Position numbers and translations under genes: made by a program
The notes under the pieces: generated by a model
What the model was told of the DNA's origin: nothing
The model's input: the letters and a program-made list of their open reading frames with translations, nothing else
The model's database searches: none
Part shown: positions 48,126-58,430 of the stretch, in pieces
How the letters are laid out: every line of letters begins with the position of its first letter
Position numbering within the stretch: the stretch's first letter is position 1
Origin: Callipepla californica brunnescens
Lineage: Eukaryota > Chordata > Aves > Galliformes > Odontophoridae
Length of the DNA stretch: 64,000 bases
Assembly (NCBI GenBank): GCA_023055505.1
Contig: JALIRH010000045.1
Span: 806,001-870,000, forward strand
Direction of reading: 5' to 3'

Positions 48126-48475
48126 CGGATCACGCTCCCCACACTGTAGCTCTGTCCCGCCCCACTGACCCCACCCCCACCCCGCACCCCATTATTTCCC
48201 CTCCGAGCCCCTCAGGATCCCGAGCTGAGATCGCCCCCAAATTAACGAATGGGTGCAGCTGCAGGAAAGCTCCAGCGGTGCGGTATGGGGTCACGGGGCT
48301 CCAGCGGTGCGGTATGGGGTCACGGGACCCCATCCTTTGGAGCGCGGGCAGCAGAGGGTGGTGTGGCCCCACACATCAGCACACGTTCCGATTTTGGGGT
48401 GTTCCGATTTTGGGGTGCTGCAGCTGCGTGGGGTCGGGGGGTGCGTGCGTGGGTGTGGGGCGTGGAGACCCCGCT
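48126..48475. other. Short unique intergenic stretch
   Basis: About 350 bp between two arrays. It contains a 26-bp duplication (CTCCAGCGGTGCGGTATGGG twice, about 48269 and 48299). I see no gene. Confidence 0.6.
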
Positions 48476-48945
48476 AGGGAGGAGGGGTTTGGGGGAGGGG
48501 AAAGGGGGATAAGGAGAGAAAAAACGGGGGAGGGCAGGGGTGGGGGAGGGATGGGAGGAAAGAGTGGGGGGGGAGAAAGGAAAAATAGAGAAAGGAAATG
48601 GAAAAGGGGAAGGAAAGTTAAAGCACGGGGGGGGGACAGGAAAAAGGGAAATGGATTAGAAAAGAAGAAATGGAAAAGTAATAAAAAAGTGAAAGGAAAA
48701 AGAGAAAAAGATGAAAAGGAAAAACGAGGAGAAATGGGAGAAGAAAGAAGGGAAAGGAAAAGGAAAGGGTGAATTAAAGAAAGGAAAAGAGGGAAAAAAT
48801 GGAAAGAGGGAAAAGGATGGAGAGAAAAAAAGGAAAAAGAAAAAAAAAAGAAAAGAAGAAAAAGTAAAACAAGTAGAAAGAAGAAGAGAAGGAAAAAAGG
48901 AAATGGGAACGGAGGAGGAGGAGGAGGAGGAGGAAGCAGCGCTGC
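48476..48945 (+). repeat. Purine (GGAAAA) tract
   Basis: About 470 bp of nearly pure purine on the + strand (GGGGGAGGGG, AAAGGAAAAAG, GGAGGAGGAGG). Long Lys/Glu or Phe/Pro-rich frames result. It could form triplex DNA. Confidence 0.9.
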
Positions 48946-49019
48946 GGGGCCCTCTGCTGCACAAACCCGACCCCCTCCGCCCCACAGCCCCACTCCTCCG
49001 CCCCACAGCTCCCGGGGTG

Positions 49020-49845
49020 CGGGGCCGTGGGGGAACCCCCATCCATGGGAACCCCCATCAGTGGGAACTTCCACCGTGGGGAGAACTTCCATCACGGGGG
49101 AAACCTCCACCCGTGGGGGAGCATCGCCCCTCGGTTATGGGGGAAATAATGGCGCGACGCCCATCGATAGGGGAACCCCAGGGATGGGGTCACGGGGGGA
49201 CCCCGATAACGGGGGGTCCTGCAGCAGTGGGGAAGGCTCCGTGTCCGCTGTGGGACGGACCCCCACTGCGGGGGGACCCCCATCAGGAGGAGCCCCATCC
49301 CTGGAGACCCTCCCCAGGAGGACACCACGAGGGGGGATCGCCCGTTACAGGGGGACCTCACTTATGGGGAAACCTCCTCTGCGGGGGAACCTCTGCAGAG
49401 GGCCCACGTCCACGGTGCAGGAAACCCCCACCAGGGAGACCCCTCCCCGCACACTCTCTCCTCTTTGTGCCCCTCCCGCTCCTCTTGAGCAATAACGCTG
49501 GGATTAATAAAGCCGCCGAGCCCTCCCCTAATCGACTCCAGCTGCAAAAACATTCCCCGCATTCAGAGGCGGCTCTGTCTCCGGAGCTGCCGCGCGCTGC
49601 CCGGCCCGGCCCGGATTCCTGCCCCGGCCCCCGCGCCCCCACCCCGGGACAGCTGCGCCGGAAGAGCCGGAGCCGCGGCAGCCGTGGGGAGAGGGCTGTG
49701 GGGCGCACGGGGTGCGGGGATCGGGCGGGGGTGGGTCCCGGGTGGGGGTACTGCACCGAGGGCGCGGGGAGGGAGGTGGGGTGCTGGGCTGACCTCCACC
49801 GCTGTCTGTCCCTTGCTGCCTTTTCACGTCCACCCATCCCACTGC
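49020..49845. other. GC-rich intergenic stretch
   Basis: Contains loose repeats of GGGGGAACCCCCATC type (about 49025-49400). Two AATAAA/TTAATAAAG-like hexamers are on the + strand near 49503. No conserved coding sequence is recognised. Confidence 0.5.
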
Positions 49846-50650
49846 TGTCCTTCCTCAACCATCCCATGTCCATCCCGTGTCCATCCCGTGTCCATCCATC
49901 CCATGTCCATCCCATGTCCACACATCCTATGTCCATGAACCCCATGTCCATCCATCCCATGTCCATCCCGTGTCCATCCATCCCATGTCCATCCCATGTC
50001 CACACATCTTATGTCCATGAACCCCATGTCCACACATCCTATGTCCATCCCATGTCCATCCATCCCATGTCCATCCCATGTCCACACATCCTATGTCCAT
50101 CCCGTGTCCATCCATCCTATGTCCATGAACCCCATGTCCATGAATCCCATGTCCATCCCATGCCCATCCATCCATTCACCCATGTGCAACCATCCCACAT
50201 CCATCCATCCAGTATCCATGAATCCCATGTCCATCCCATGTCCAACCAATGTCCAACCAATGTCCAACCAATGTCCAACCAATGTCCAACCAGTGTCCCC
50301 CCATCCACTGATATCCATCCATCCACCCGTGTCCATCCATCCCACATCCACCCTTCCATAACCACCCATCCCATGTCTGCCCAACCCACGTCCATCCATC
50401 TGGAGTCCATGAATCCCATGTCCACACATCCCATTTCCATCCCATTTCCATCCCATTCCCACCCCATATCCATCGCATGTCCACCCATCCCTCCATATCC
50501 ATCCACCCCGTGCCCACCCACGCTGTACCACCCGCTCCTATCTGCCCCACGTCCACCCCTCCATCCCACGTCCGTCTGTCCCCCGTCCACCCACCCCATG
50601 CCCGCCCATCCCGCACCCACCCACCCCTCCCGCGTCCATCCACCCCATCG
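49845..50650 (+). repeat. CCATCCCATGTCCATCC array
   Basis: About 0.8 kb of CCATCCCATGTCCA, CACACATCC and GTCCAACCAAT variants (the last repeated five times at about 50237-50290). Irregular, with mixed 8-22 bp subunits. Met/His/Pro-rich frames are artefacts. Confidence 0.9.
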
Positions 50651-51334
50651 TCCCGACGTATGGGGGAGGGGGTGGTGCGCTGAGCCCCCCCGCCCGCCCC
50701 ACGTCCGGCTGCCCCATCTCGGGATGGACGCCGCGGTGGGGGAGGGGCAGCGGCTCTCCCCGCCCCCCGGGACGGGCGACCCCGCGGGGTGGGGAAGGGG
50801 GGCTTCCACGGGACGGGGTCAGGAGATGGAGGGACCCACGGGACGCACCGAGGGGACGCACGGCGTGAACCCCCCGGCCCCATTCCCCCCCCATAACTCC
50901 CCAACGAACCCCTGCGAGGCCCCGACCCCGCAGGACGGCGGGGTCCCCCCCTCCCCCCCCCGCACGGCAGAGTCGGCTCAGCCCCGCGCCCGCTCGGTTT
51001 GCGGGGGTCCTTTCGGGAGCCCCCGCGGCCCCCGCATCTCCCGCACCGCTCACGGGGCTTTGGGGGTGGAGGGGGATTGGGGCGAAGCCCCCCGGGGCTG
51101 CGGCTCCGACGCGCGGGGAGAAGCGGGGCACGAAACCTCGGCCCCTCGGGGCGGGGCCCCCCCGGCATTGCTCCGAGCCGCCGGGACGGCCCCCTCCCCC
51201 TCAGCCCATCGCTGGAAGATCCAGCCGGAGCCGGGGAGCTTTTCCTTTCCAAACTGTGCGCTGGAGCGCAGTAACCCCTTCGCTTCCGTCCGTTCTCGGA
51301 GCGCTCTGAGCCCCCGACGGCGCCGCCGCGGAAC

Positions 51335-51375
51335 GGAACGGATCGGAACGGAGCGGAACGGAGCGGAACGGGGCG
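51335..51375 (+). repeat. GGAAC pentamer repeat
   Basis: CGGAACGGAACGGATCGGAA and GCGGAACGGAGC variants, the same family as at 39367. Confidence 0.8.
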
Positions 51376-51687
51376 ATCCCGCTCCGCAAAGATCCCGCTC
51401 CGCTCGGGACGAACTCTTCTCCTCCGACCCGAACCCCGCAGCCCCGCGAGGACGACCCACGAAGTCCGCATTTCCAGCCCGGACCGCGCGGAGCCGTCCC
51501 CGCGTGGGTTCCTCCGCGCGTGCCCGGTGCCGCTGAAGTTCAGGGTTCGGTTTGCTGCTTTCCCCTCCTCGCAGAGCTCTTTGTTCGCGCTGCGGTCGCC
51601 CCGAGCGCGGCCCCACCGAAACGGAGCGGAGCGGGACCGGGCTGAGCCCCGACGGCCTCAGCTCCGGGACACGGCGGCAGAAACTGA

Positions 51688-51797
51688 GCGCTCCTCCTCC
51701 TCCTCCTCCTCCTCCTCCTCTCCTCCTCCTCCTCCTCTCCTCCTCGTCCTCCTCCTCCTCCTCCTCCTCGTCCTCCTCCTCCTCCTCTCCTCCTCCG
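51688..51797 (+). repeat. CTC/CCT trinucleotide repeat
   Basis: Interrupted (CTC)n over about 110 bp; (GAG/GGA)n on the FZD2 strand. Confidence 0.92.
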
Positions 51798-52014
51798 CCC
51801 GTCCCCGCGGATCGGAGTCGGTCGGCACAGAGCGGCCCCGCGTCCCCTCCCCCCCCCCCCCACTCTGTTTTTTTTTTTTTTTCTCTAAACAGAAATCCGT
51901 AACTAAATTTCCAAGTGCTATTTACAGGTTTAATTACAAAACAACCGAGCCAAAATAATAATAATAATAATAATAACCGAAAGAGAAAGAAAGAGAGGGG
52001 CGGCACGGTGCGGC

Positions 52015-53691
52015 TCACACGGTGGTCTCGCCCTGCCGGCCGCTCGTGAGCCGCGTGTAGAACTTCCTCCACGAGTGCAGCGTTTTGCCCGACCATATCC
52101 AGAAGCCCGAGGTGATGCCCACGATGAGAGTCATGAGGTACTTGATCATGTAGACGGTGAAGTCCGGCGTCATGCGGGGCGTGAAGTGCAGCGGGCAGGG
52201 GATGGCCAGGCTCTTGCAGTGCTGGCTGATCCAGCTGCGCTCCCAGTGCTCGCGGAACGCCTGCTCGTAGAAGTAGCACGCGATGACGATGGTGGCCGGC
52301 ACGGTGTAGAGCACGCTGAAGACGCCGATGCGCACCATGAGGCGCTCCAGCTTCTCCGTCTTGGTGCCGCCGTGCTTCATGATGGTGCGGATGCGGAACA
52401 GGGACACGAAGCCGGCCAGCAGGAAGGAGGTGCCGATGAAGAGGTAGACGAAGAGCGGCGCCAGCACGAAGCCCCGCAGCGGGTCGATGCTGTTGAGCCC
52501 CACGAAGCAGACGCCGCTCAGCAGGTCGCCGTCGATCTGCCCCATGGCCAGGATGGTGATGGTCTTGACGGCCGGCACGGCCCAGGCGGCCAGGTGGAAG
52601 TACTGCGAGTTGGCCTCGATGGCCTCGTGGCCCCACTTCATGCCGGCGGCCAGGAACCAGGTGAGGGACAGGATGACCCACCAGATGGAGCTGGCCATGC
52701 TGAAGAAGTAGAGCATCATGAAGAGGATGGTGCAGCCCTCCTTCTTGGTGCCCTGCACCACCGTGCGGTAGCCGTCCTCCTGGAAGCGCTCGTTGCACAC
52801 CACGCGCTCCTGCAGCACGAAGCCGGCGATGTAGGCCACCGACACCATGGTGTAGCAGCCCGACAGGAAGATGATGGGCCGCTCGGGGTAGCGGAAGCGC
52901 TGCATGTCCACCAGGTACGTGGTGACGGTGAAGAAGGTGGAGGCGCAGCACAGCACGGACCACACCAGGATCCAGACGCGGGCGAAGCGGATCTCGTCCT
53001 CGTTGAAGAACATGTGTCCGTCGGGGCGGGCGGGCTCGCAGGGCGCGGCGCAGTCCTTCTCGCCCAGGAATTTGTAGTTGAGGTACCCGGGCACCTTCAG
53101 CGCCCGCGGGCAGTGGAAGGGGTGATCCAGCGTGGCGTAGCGCGGCGCGGCGGGGGTCCCGCGGGCGGCGGGCGGGGGGACGCTGGTGAGCAGCGCGGCC
53201 GAGGAGCCGCCGTCCTCCGAGTGGTTCTGCCCCACGCAGATCTGCTCGGCGCCGTGCCGGGGGAAGTTCTCGCAGCGCAGCCGCTCGGGCCACTGGAAGC
53301 CGAACTTGTTCATGAGCGCCTCGCAGCCCTGGCGGGCGCGCTCGCAGATGGAGCGGCACGGAGGGATGGCCTGCTCCAGCACGGTGCACACGGGCGCGTA
53401 CATGGAGCACAGGAAGAACTTGAGCTCCAGCGAGCACTGCACCTTGACCAGCGGGTAGAACTGGTGCACCTCCAGCCCCGCGTCCTCCTGGTTGGTGTGG
53501 CCCAGCAGGTTGGGCATGATGGTCTGGTTGTAGGCGATGTCGGTGCACAGCGGGATGGAGATGGGCTGGCAGAAGCCGTGGTCGGGGACGGAGATGCCCT
53601 TCTCGCTGTACGGCTGCCCCCGGCTCGGCGCGGCGCTCAGCCCCGCCAGCAGCACGGCCAGGGCGGGCAGCGCGCCGGGGGGGGCCCGCAT
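52015..53691 (-). CDS. FZD2: Frizzled-2 Wnt receptor
   Basis: A class F seven-pass receptor for Wnt ligands at the plasma membrane. The intronless CDS starts at ATG 53691-53689 (GCCATGC) and has 558 residues (human 565). A signal peptide covers about 1-25 ([18 protein letters not shown]). The cysteine-rich Wnt-binding domain is about 35-155 ([46 protein letters not shown]), with N-glycosylation sites at N55 and N156. A variable linker follows, then seven membrane segments. The cytoplasmic KTLHSW at 536-541 is the Dishevelled-binding KTxxxW motif, and ETTV is the PDZ-binding end. It belongs to the FZD1/2/7 group; length, C-terminus and adjacency to GPATCH8 favour FZD2. The frame is open far upstream, but this ATG alone puts a signal peptide at the N-terminus. 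Confidence 0.97.
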   Translation of the reverse strand: MRAPPGALPALAVLLAGLSAAPSRGQPYSEKGISVPDHGFCQPISIPLCTDIAYNQTIMPNLLGHTNQEDAGLEVHQFYPLVKVQCSLELKFFLCSMYAPVCTVLEQAIPPCRSICERARQGCEALMNKFGFQWPERLRCENFPRHGAEQICVGQNHSEDGGSSAALLTSVPPPAARGTPAAPRYATLDHPFHCPRALKVPGYLNYKFLGEKDCAAPCEPARPDGHMFFNEDEIRFARVWILVWSVLCCASTFFTVTTYLVDMQRFRYPERPIIFLSGCYTMVSVAYIAGFVLQERVVCNERFQEDGYRTVVQGTKKEGCTILFMMLYFFSMASSIWWVILSLTWFLAAGMKWGHEAIEANSQYFHLAAWAVPAVKTITILAMGQIDGDLLSGVCFVGLNSIDPLRGFVLAPLFVYLFIGTSFLLAGFVSLFRIRTIMKHGGTKTEKLERLMVRIGVFSVLYTVPATIVIACYFYEQAFREHWERSWISQHCKSLAIPCPLHFTPRMTPDFTVYMIKYLMTLIVGITSGFWIWSGKTLHSWRKFYTRLTSGRQGETTV

Positions 53692-54480
53692 GGCGCCGGG
53701 GGGGGTCCGCACGCTGCCCGGCGCCGCTGTGCTCGCCGCGCCCCGCTCCCAGCGCGGCCCTATCGCGGCGTATCGCGGGCTATCGCGCCCTATCGCGCCG
53801 TATCGCGCCGTATCGCGGCCGGAGCTGCCGCCGCGCTCCCACCCGCCGCCTTTGTGCGGGGCACCGGCGCGGCCCCCGCCGGGAGGAGAGGCCCCCCCCG
53901 CCCCGCCCCCCTCCCCGCCAATCGCAGCCCGCTCTGCGCACGCCCCGCCCCCCCCCCCCCCCTGCGCCCCCCCCCCCCTCACGGCCCCGGGGGCACCGGG
54001 CCCCTCCCCGTCCCCCCCAGAAAAACTTTTCGGCGCTGGAAAACTTTTCCCCCGCAGTCCCCGGCCCGGACCCCCCCGGGCTGATCCGGGGGCACCGAGC
54101 GACTTCCACGGCGGAATCGCCCTTTCTCGAGTGTCCCCGTCCCGGACCCCCCCACCCCCACCCCCCCCACGGCAAAGTACCGCTCGGAGCCCCGCTGACC
54201 CCGAACCCCCCCCAGCGCGGCACCGCTCCGTGCGATGCGGACACCCCGACCCCAAAGAGGGGCACGAGGGGGCGGCGGTGACCGCGGGGTGGGGGTGGGG
54301 GGGGGGGGCTGAGCCCCGGGGGGGGCACAGGGGCCCTCGGCGGCGGTTCTCCCCCCGCCCCCTCTCCCTTCCCGTCAGTTCGGCTGTGGCTGCGCGGAGC
54401 GGCCCCGCTCGGAGGGCCCCAGCGCCTTTCACGGCGTAATTGAAACCATTGCGCGGCTGCGGGGCGGGGGGAGGGGCGGG
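53692..54480 (-). promoter_or_regulatory. FZD2: FZD2 5' UTR / CpG-island promoter
   Basis: Very GC-rich and CpG-dense. It includes the six-unit TATCGCG repeat (53761-53820), GC boxes (CCCCGCCCCCC near 53903 and 53945) and an ATTGG-like CCAAT inverse (CCAATCG at 53918). The transcription start is not determinable. Confidence 0.55.
53761..53820 (-). repeat. Six 10-bp CGCGATA repeats
   Basis: The + strand reads TATCGCGNNN six times without interruption, starting at 53761, 53771, 53781, 53791, 53801 and 53811. On the FZD2 strand it is CGCGATA every 10 bp, 70-129 bp upstream of the start codon. Confidence 0.97.
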
Positions 54481-56720
54481 GGGGGCGGCGGGCAGAGCGC
54501 GGCGCGGCGGAGCCCCCGCGGGACCCCCGGGCTGTGCCCCGTGGCGGTGCCCCGGTCCGGATCTCGGGGGTCCGCTCGGAATGGGTTCGGGGCGGGCACC
54601 CCGCTGCCCCCACCCGCACCGGCGCTGGGAGTGGGCTTCCTCGAGGGGGGGAACGCCGCGTCTGTGCCCCCGTCCCCTCCCCCCCCCCCCGAGGTCGGGG
54701 GCTCCTTCGGGCACGCGCGTGGACGCCGCCCCCCCCCCACCCCAGGGAACCCCCGAAGCGTGGGGGCACCGGGACGACCCCGCTCTGCGCCGTGCCCCCG
54801 GTGGGGGGGGGAAGGGGGCGGACGCGTGCCGTGCCCCCACCGTAACGCCCCGTGAGCCGAGGGGGGGGGGGGGGGCACGGCCGGGAGCCCCCGCGGGGCA
54901 GAACCGGGGGCACAGAGCGGGGTGGGACGGGGGGGCCGCGGTGGGGCCCCAGGGCTCGGGGAAGGCCCCCCCGCCCCCGGCTTTGTTTCACACTTAAGAG
55001 CCGCTAATTAAAACCAGGCGCTCACGGTGCCGGCGGGGGAAAGGGGGAGGAAAGGGGGGGGGGGGGGGCGTGGGCATCGGAGCCGACACGTGTCCTGCGT
55101 GAGCGAGCACATACACACACGTGTGCACGCGCACGCGGATGCGCGCACCGCGGGGTCCCGCGATGCCCGAACTCGGTGACCCCGAGGGAAGGGGGGGAGG
55201 GGTGGGGCGCGCGGTGACCCCGCGGCCCGTGGGGGGGCTCCCCGAGCATGTCGGACACGGCCCCCGCCTGCGGCCGCCATTGAGAGCGCGGCGCGGCCCC
55301 GGGAGCGGAGCGGCGCAATGAAAGGGCGGCTTAGGGCGCCCCGCTGCGCCGCGCTGCGCTGCGCTGCGCCGCACCGAGCGCCGCGCGTGGCCGCGTGCCA
55401 CAGCACGGGCACGGAGCGGGGGGGTGCGGGGGGGTGCGGGGGGAGGGGGGGGGGGGGGTGCGGGGCCCCGAGCGGAGCGCTGCGCTCGGCCTGGACCCCT
55501 CCACCTCCCCAACCCCCCCCCCCCCCCCCTTAGGGCGCAGCTGTCGCTGTCAGCGCGCGGTATTTTTAGAGCGGTGCTCCGCGCGGGGGGGCCGTGGGGA
55601 CCCCGCGCGCGGTGCTTTGGGGTCAGACCGCCTCTCTCGGCCCCGCGGTCCGGAGCTGGGACGGGGCCGCGGCCGCTGCGGGGCTCAGCACCGCCTCCGG
55701 TGGTCCTTAACGCCGGTGGTCCCCGCGTGGGAGTGGGGGCCCCACGGCGCGGCCGTCCGTCTGCGTGCAGCTGCTGCCGGGGACCCTCCGAGCGCTGCGT
55801 GACCCCTTGGGGGGGGGGACACGGCCATAGGGAGCGCGGAGGGCCTCGTCGTGTCCCTGCTGTGCCCCCTGCAGGGGCGGACATCCCCCCGCCACGGGGA
55901 CACTGAGGTGTCCCCACACCCCACGTTGTGAAGCACTGCTGCGCCCCATAGGGACGCAGAGCCGTCCCCGCGTGGAGCTGTGCCCAACGGCGGCTCCGTG
56001 TGCCACGCGTGGGCTCGGGGGGGGAGGGGTCCCCACGTGCGGCACAAGCACCAGGGGCTGAACTCGCACCAGGAGCCGTCCCCACGGGGCACGCAGCGTC
56101 CCCACGGGCACAACAAGCCGTGGCCACGGAGGGGGTGGGGGGCCGCTCCTCGGTCCCCCCCCCAGCAGTGCCTCTCCCCCCCCCACGGAGCTGCGCGGTG
56201 GGGCGGAGGGGCCCGGCCGTGCTGCAGGAAGGGGCCCCGCGCTCCGGGCAGCGTGCCCTGCTTGCACACACGTGTGCACGGACACGCGGTGTGCCGGGGG
56301 GGCTGCGCACGTATCCGTGTGTGCGTGGGCTGCGTGGCAGGGAGGCCCACGCTTGGGGACTCGGAGTGACACGGGGGTCAGGCCCAGCCCAGGGACACTG
56401 AGGCACGGGCTGAGGGTGGGGGGAGGGGCGGTCTGTGCCCCCTGAGCCACGCCTTAGGGCACCGAGGCCGGGATGGGGCGGTGGGCAGCCCCACGGGGGG
56501 GGCACCCCTGCGTGGGGGCACAGTGGGGGCAGATCCCCCACGGCGGGGGCCGGGCTGTGCCCCACAGCTCGCGGAGCACAAGAAGCTCTGAGCACCCACC
56601 AGAAAGGACACAAAGCACCACGGGGGACCAAACCCACGACCCCGAGCCCCCGTGGGGCCTCGCGTGTCCCTCACCCCATAGCTGTCATGCACGACCCCAT
56701 CTGGCAGCCCCACACGTGGC
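54481..56720. other. FZD2-GPATCH8 intergenic, CpG-rich
   Basis: High-GC sequence with many G/C homopolymers. Visible elements are CTAATTAAAACC (55005), CACACACGTGTGCACGCGCA (about 55113) and ACACACGTGTGCACGGACAC (about 56266). There is no coding potential beyond compositional frames. It may hold shared regulatory DNA of the divergent FZD2/GPATCH8 pair. Confidence 0.5.
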
Positions 56721-57290
56721 AGCAGGTGGGGGGGGAACGGCGTGCTGGGGGTCCTGGGGAGTGGGTGGGGGGTCCTGCGGTACTTTGGGGGTCTCATGGC
56801 GTGGGTGTGGGTCCCACAGTACTGTGGGGTCCCACCGTGCGGCTGGGGGTCTCACGACATGGGTGGGTGTCCCACGGTACAGGTGGGGTTCCCACAGTAC
56901 TGTGGGGTCTCATGGGGTGGGTGGGAGTCCTGCAGTATTGTGGGGGTCCCACGGTACTGTGGGGGTCCATGGTATTGTGGGGGTCCCCCATTACTGTGGG
57001 GTCCCATGGCGTGGGTGGGTGTCCCACGGTGCGGGTGGGGGTCTCATGATGTAGGTGGGGGTCCCACTGTACTGTGGGGTTCCCGTGGAGTGGATAGGCG
57101 TCCTATGAGGTGGGTGAGGGTCCCACAGTACTGTGTGTGTTTCCTGGCGTGGGTGGGGGTCCCACGGTGCAGATGATGATGTCACGGTGTGGGAGGGGTC
57201 CCACGGCGCGGATGGGAGCCCCACGGTGCCATAAGGGTCCCACGCCGCGGGTGGGGGACCCGTGGAGTGCGTGGGGGTCCCACGGCGCCC
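56720..57290 (+). repeat. GGGTCCCACGGTACTGTG minisatellite
   Basis: About 20 diverged units of 22-28 bp with cores GGGGTCCCACGGTAC, TGTGGGGTCTCATG and GGTGGGGGTCCCAC. It abuts the GPATCH8 CpG promoter. Confidence 0.88.
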
Positions 57291-57299
57291 CCCACTGGC

Positions 57300-57991
57300 C
57301 GCCACGCAGCCGTGCGCGGAGCGGGAGCTCCCTCTCGTGGGCGCAGCCCCTGAGTCGGGCGGGACCCACGGGCGGGACACGCGTGTGTGCGCGGGGCGGA
57401 GCGCGGAGCTCCCGCAGCGCTGAGCGGCGTGCACGGCGGGGCGGAGCGCCCCGAGGCGGCGTCCTCCTATTGGCTCTCATTGCCGTCACTCAAGAGATCG
57501 GCGCGATCCCATTGGCTCGCTCCAGGAGGGCGGGAAGCTTAGTGCCCTCCCCACCCTCCCGGGGTCGAGCGCTCTCCGCTGCCGCTTACGGCGCGCGCAG
57601 CCGGGCGCTGGCGCATGCGCCAAGGCTCCCGTTGAGCAGGGCTCTGCGCGCTGCGCATGCGCCAAAGCCCCCGTTGAGCAGGGCTCTGCGCGCTGCGCAT
57701 GCGCCAAAGCTCCCGTTGAGCAGGGCTCTCCGCGCTGCGCATGCGCCAAAGCTCCCGTTGAGCAGGGCTGTGCGCGCTGCGCATGCGCCAAAGCCCCCGT
57801 TGAGCAGGGCTGTGCGCACTGCGCATGCGCCAAGGCTCCCGTTGAGCAGGGCTCTGCGCACTGCGCATGCGCCAAGGCTCCCGTTGAGCAGGGCTCTGCG
57901 CACTGCGCATGCGCACGGCCGCGGCGCTGAGGCGGGGAGGAGGAAGAGGAGGAGGAGGAGTGGGGGGAGGTGCGGGGCCGGGCCGCGCAAA
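57300..57991 (+). promoter_or_regulatory. GPATCH8: GPATCH8 CpG promoter
   Basis: Contains two inverted CCAAT boxes (ATTGG at 57469 and 57511, 42 bp apart), then the eight-site NRF1 array (57611-57914), then a GGAGGAGGAAGAGGAGGAGG stretch (about 57937) and the start codon at 57992. This order (NF-Y sites, NRF1 sites, TATA-less CpG start) fits a housekeeping promoter. Confidence 0.75.
57611..57914 (+). repeat. 42-bp repeat, eight NRF1 palindromes
   Basis: GCGCATGCGC starts at 57611, 57653, 57695, 57737, 57779, 57821, 57863 and 57905, every interval exactly 42 bp. Between them each unit has CCAARGCYCCCGTTGAGCAG and GGCTSTGCGCRCT with only a few substitutions. GCGCATGCGC is the consensus palindrome of NRF1. 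The last site is 78 bp from the start codon. Confidence 0.98.
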
Positions 57992-58036
57992 ATGGCCGAC
58001 AGGTTCTCCCGCTTCAACGAGGACAGGGACTTCCAG
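57992..58036 (+). CDS. GPATCH8: GPATCH8 coding exon 1
   Basis: MADRFSRFNEDRDFQ, 15 codons, then the donor CAG|gtaacg. The start context is AAAATGGCC (good Kozak, YY1-like). It is identical to the mammalian GPATCH8 N-terminus. GPATCH8 is a large nuclear G-patch and zinc-finger protein that binds the splicing helicase machinery; those domains lie downstream of the window. Confidence 0.95.
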
Positions 58037-58320
58037 GTAACGGCCCGGGGCGGCCGCGCCGCGTCGGGGGAGAGGGGCGGAGGGGAACGGGCGGTGCGGG
58101 GCGACCGCGAGCGGGGCCGGGGCGGTGCGGGGCCCGGAGGGGGGTGCGGGCCGGGGGGGCGACAAAAGGGAACGGATGGAGCGGGGGAGGGGCGGCCCGG
58201 GGGGACGGACGGGGCGGGCTCGGGGTGCGGGGCCGGGCCGGGCTGCGGGGCCCGGCTCGTTGGGTCTGGGAAGGGCCGGACCCGGGGAGAGCTCAGCGCG
58301 GCCTTCCCTGAGCGCAGCGC

Positions 58321-58430
58321 CCGGCACGGCCGGGCACGGCACGGCACGGCACGGCACGGCTGGGCACGGCACGGCACGGCTGGGCACGGCACGGCACGGC
58401 ACGGCACGGCACGGCACGGCTGGGCAGGAC
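58321..58430 (+). repeat. CACGG pentanucleotide repeat
   Basis: About 20 pentamers of CACGG, interrupted four times by CTGGG, beginning about 285 bp into GPATCH8 intron 1. Confidence 0.93.

Larger units (their letters stand above)
50650..52014 (-). other. FZD2: FZD2 3' flank / 3' UTR (inferred)
   Basis: GC-rich region following the FZD2 stop. From the stop it holds a short (ATA/TAA)n run (51955-51976), a candidate ATTAAA signal on the - strand (51929-51934), a long CTC/GGA repeat (51688-51797) and a GGAAC run. No clear canonical AATAAA for FZD2 is seen, so the 3' end is uncertain. Confidence 0.4.

Noticed and set aside
51050..54084. Long antisense and shifted frames over FZD2 (832 and 669 codons)
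   Set aside because: High-GC codon third positions leave alternate frames open. They mirror FZD2 and resemble no family.
53692..54840. In-frame N-terminal extension of FZD2 (941-codon frame)
   Set aside because: It would bury the signal peptide in mid-protein. The sequence is low-complexity CpG-island DNA, including the TATCGCG repeats.
57611..57914. Regularly spaced repeats resembling a CRISPR array
   Set aside because: The spacers are also repeated (the whole 42-bp unit is conserved) and this is a vertebrate promoter; it is a tandem repeat.
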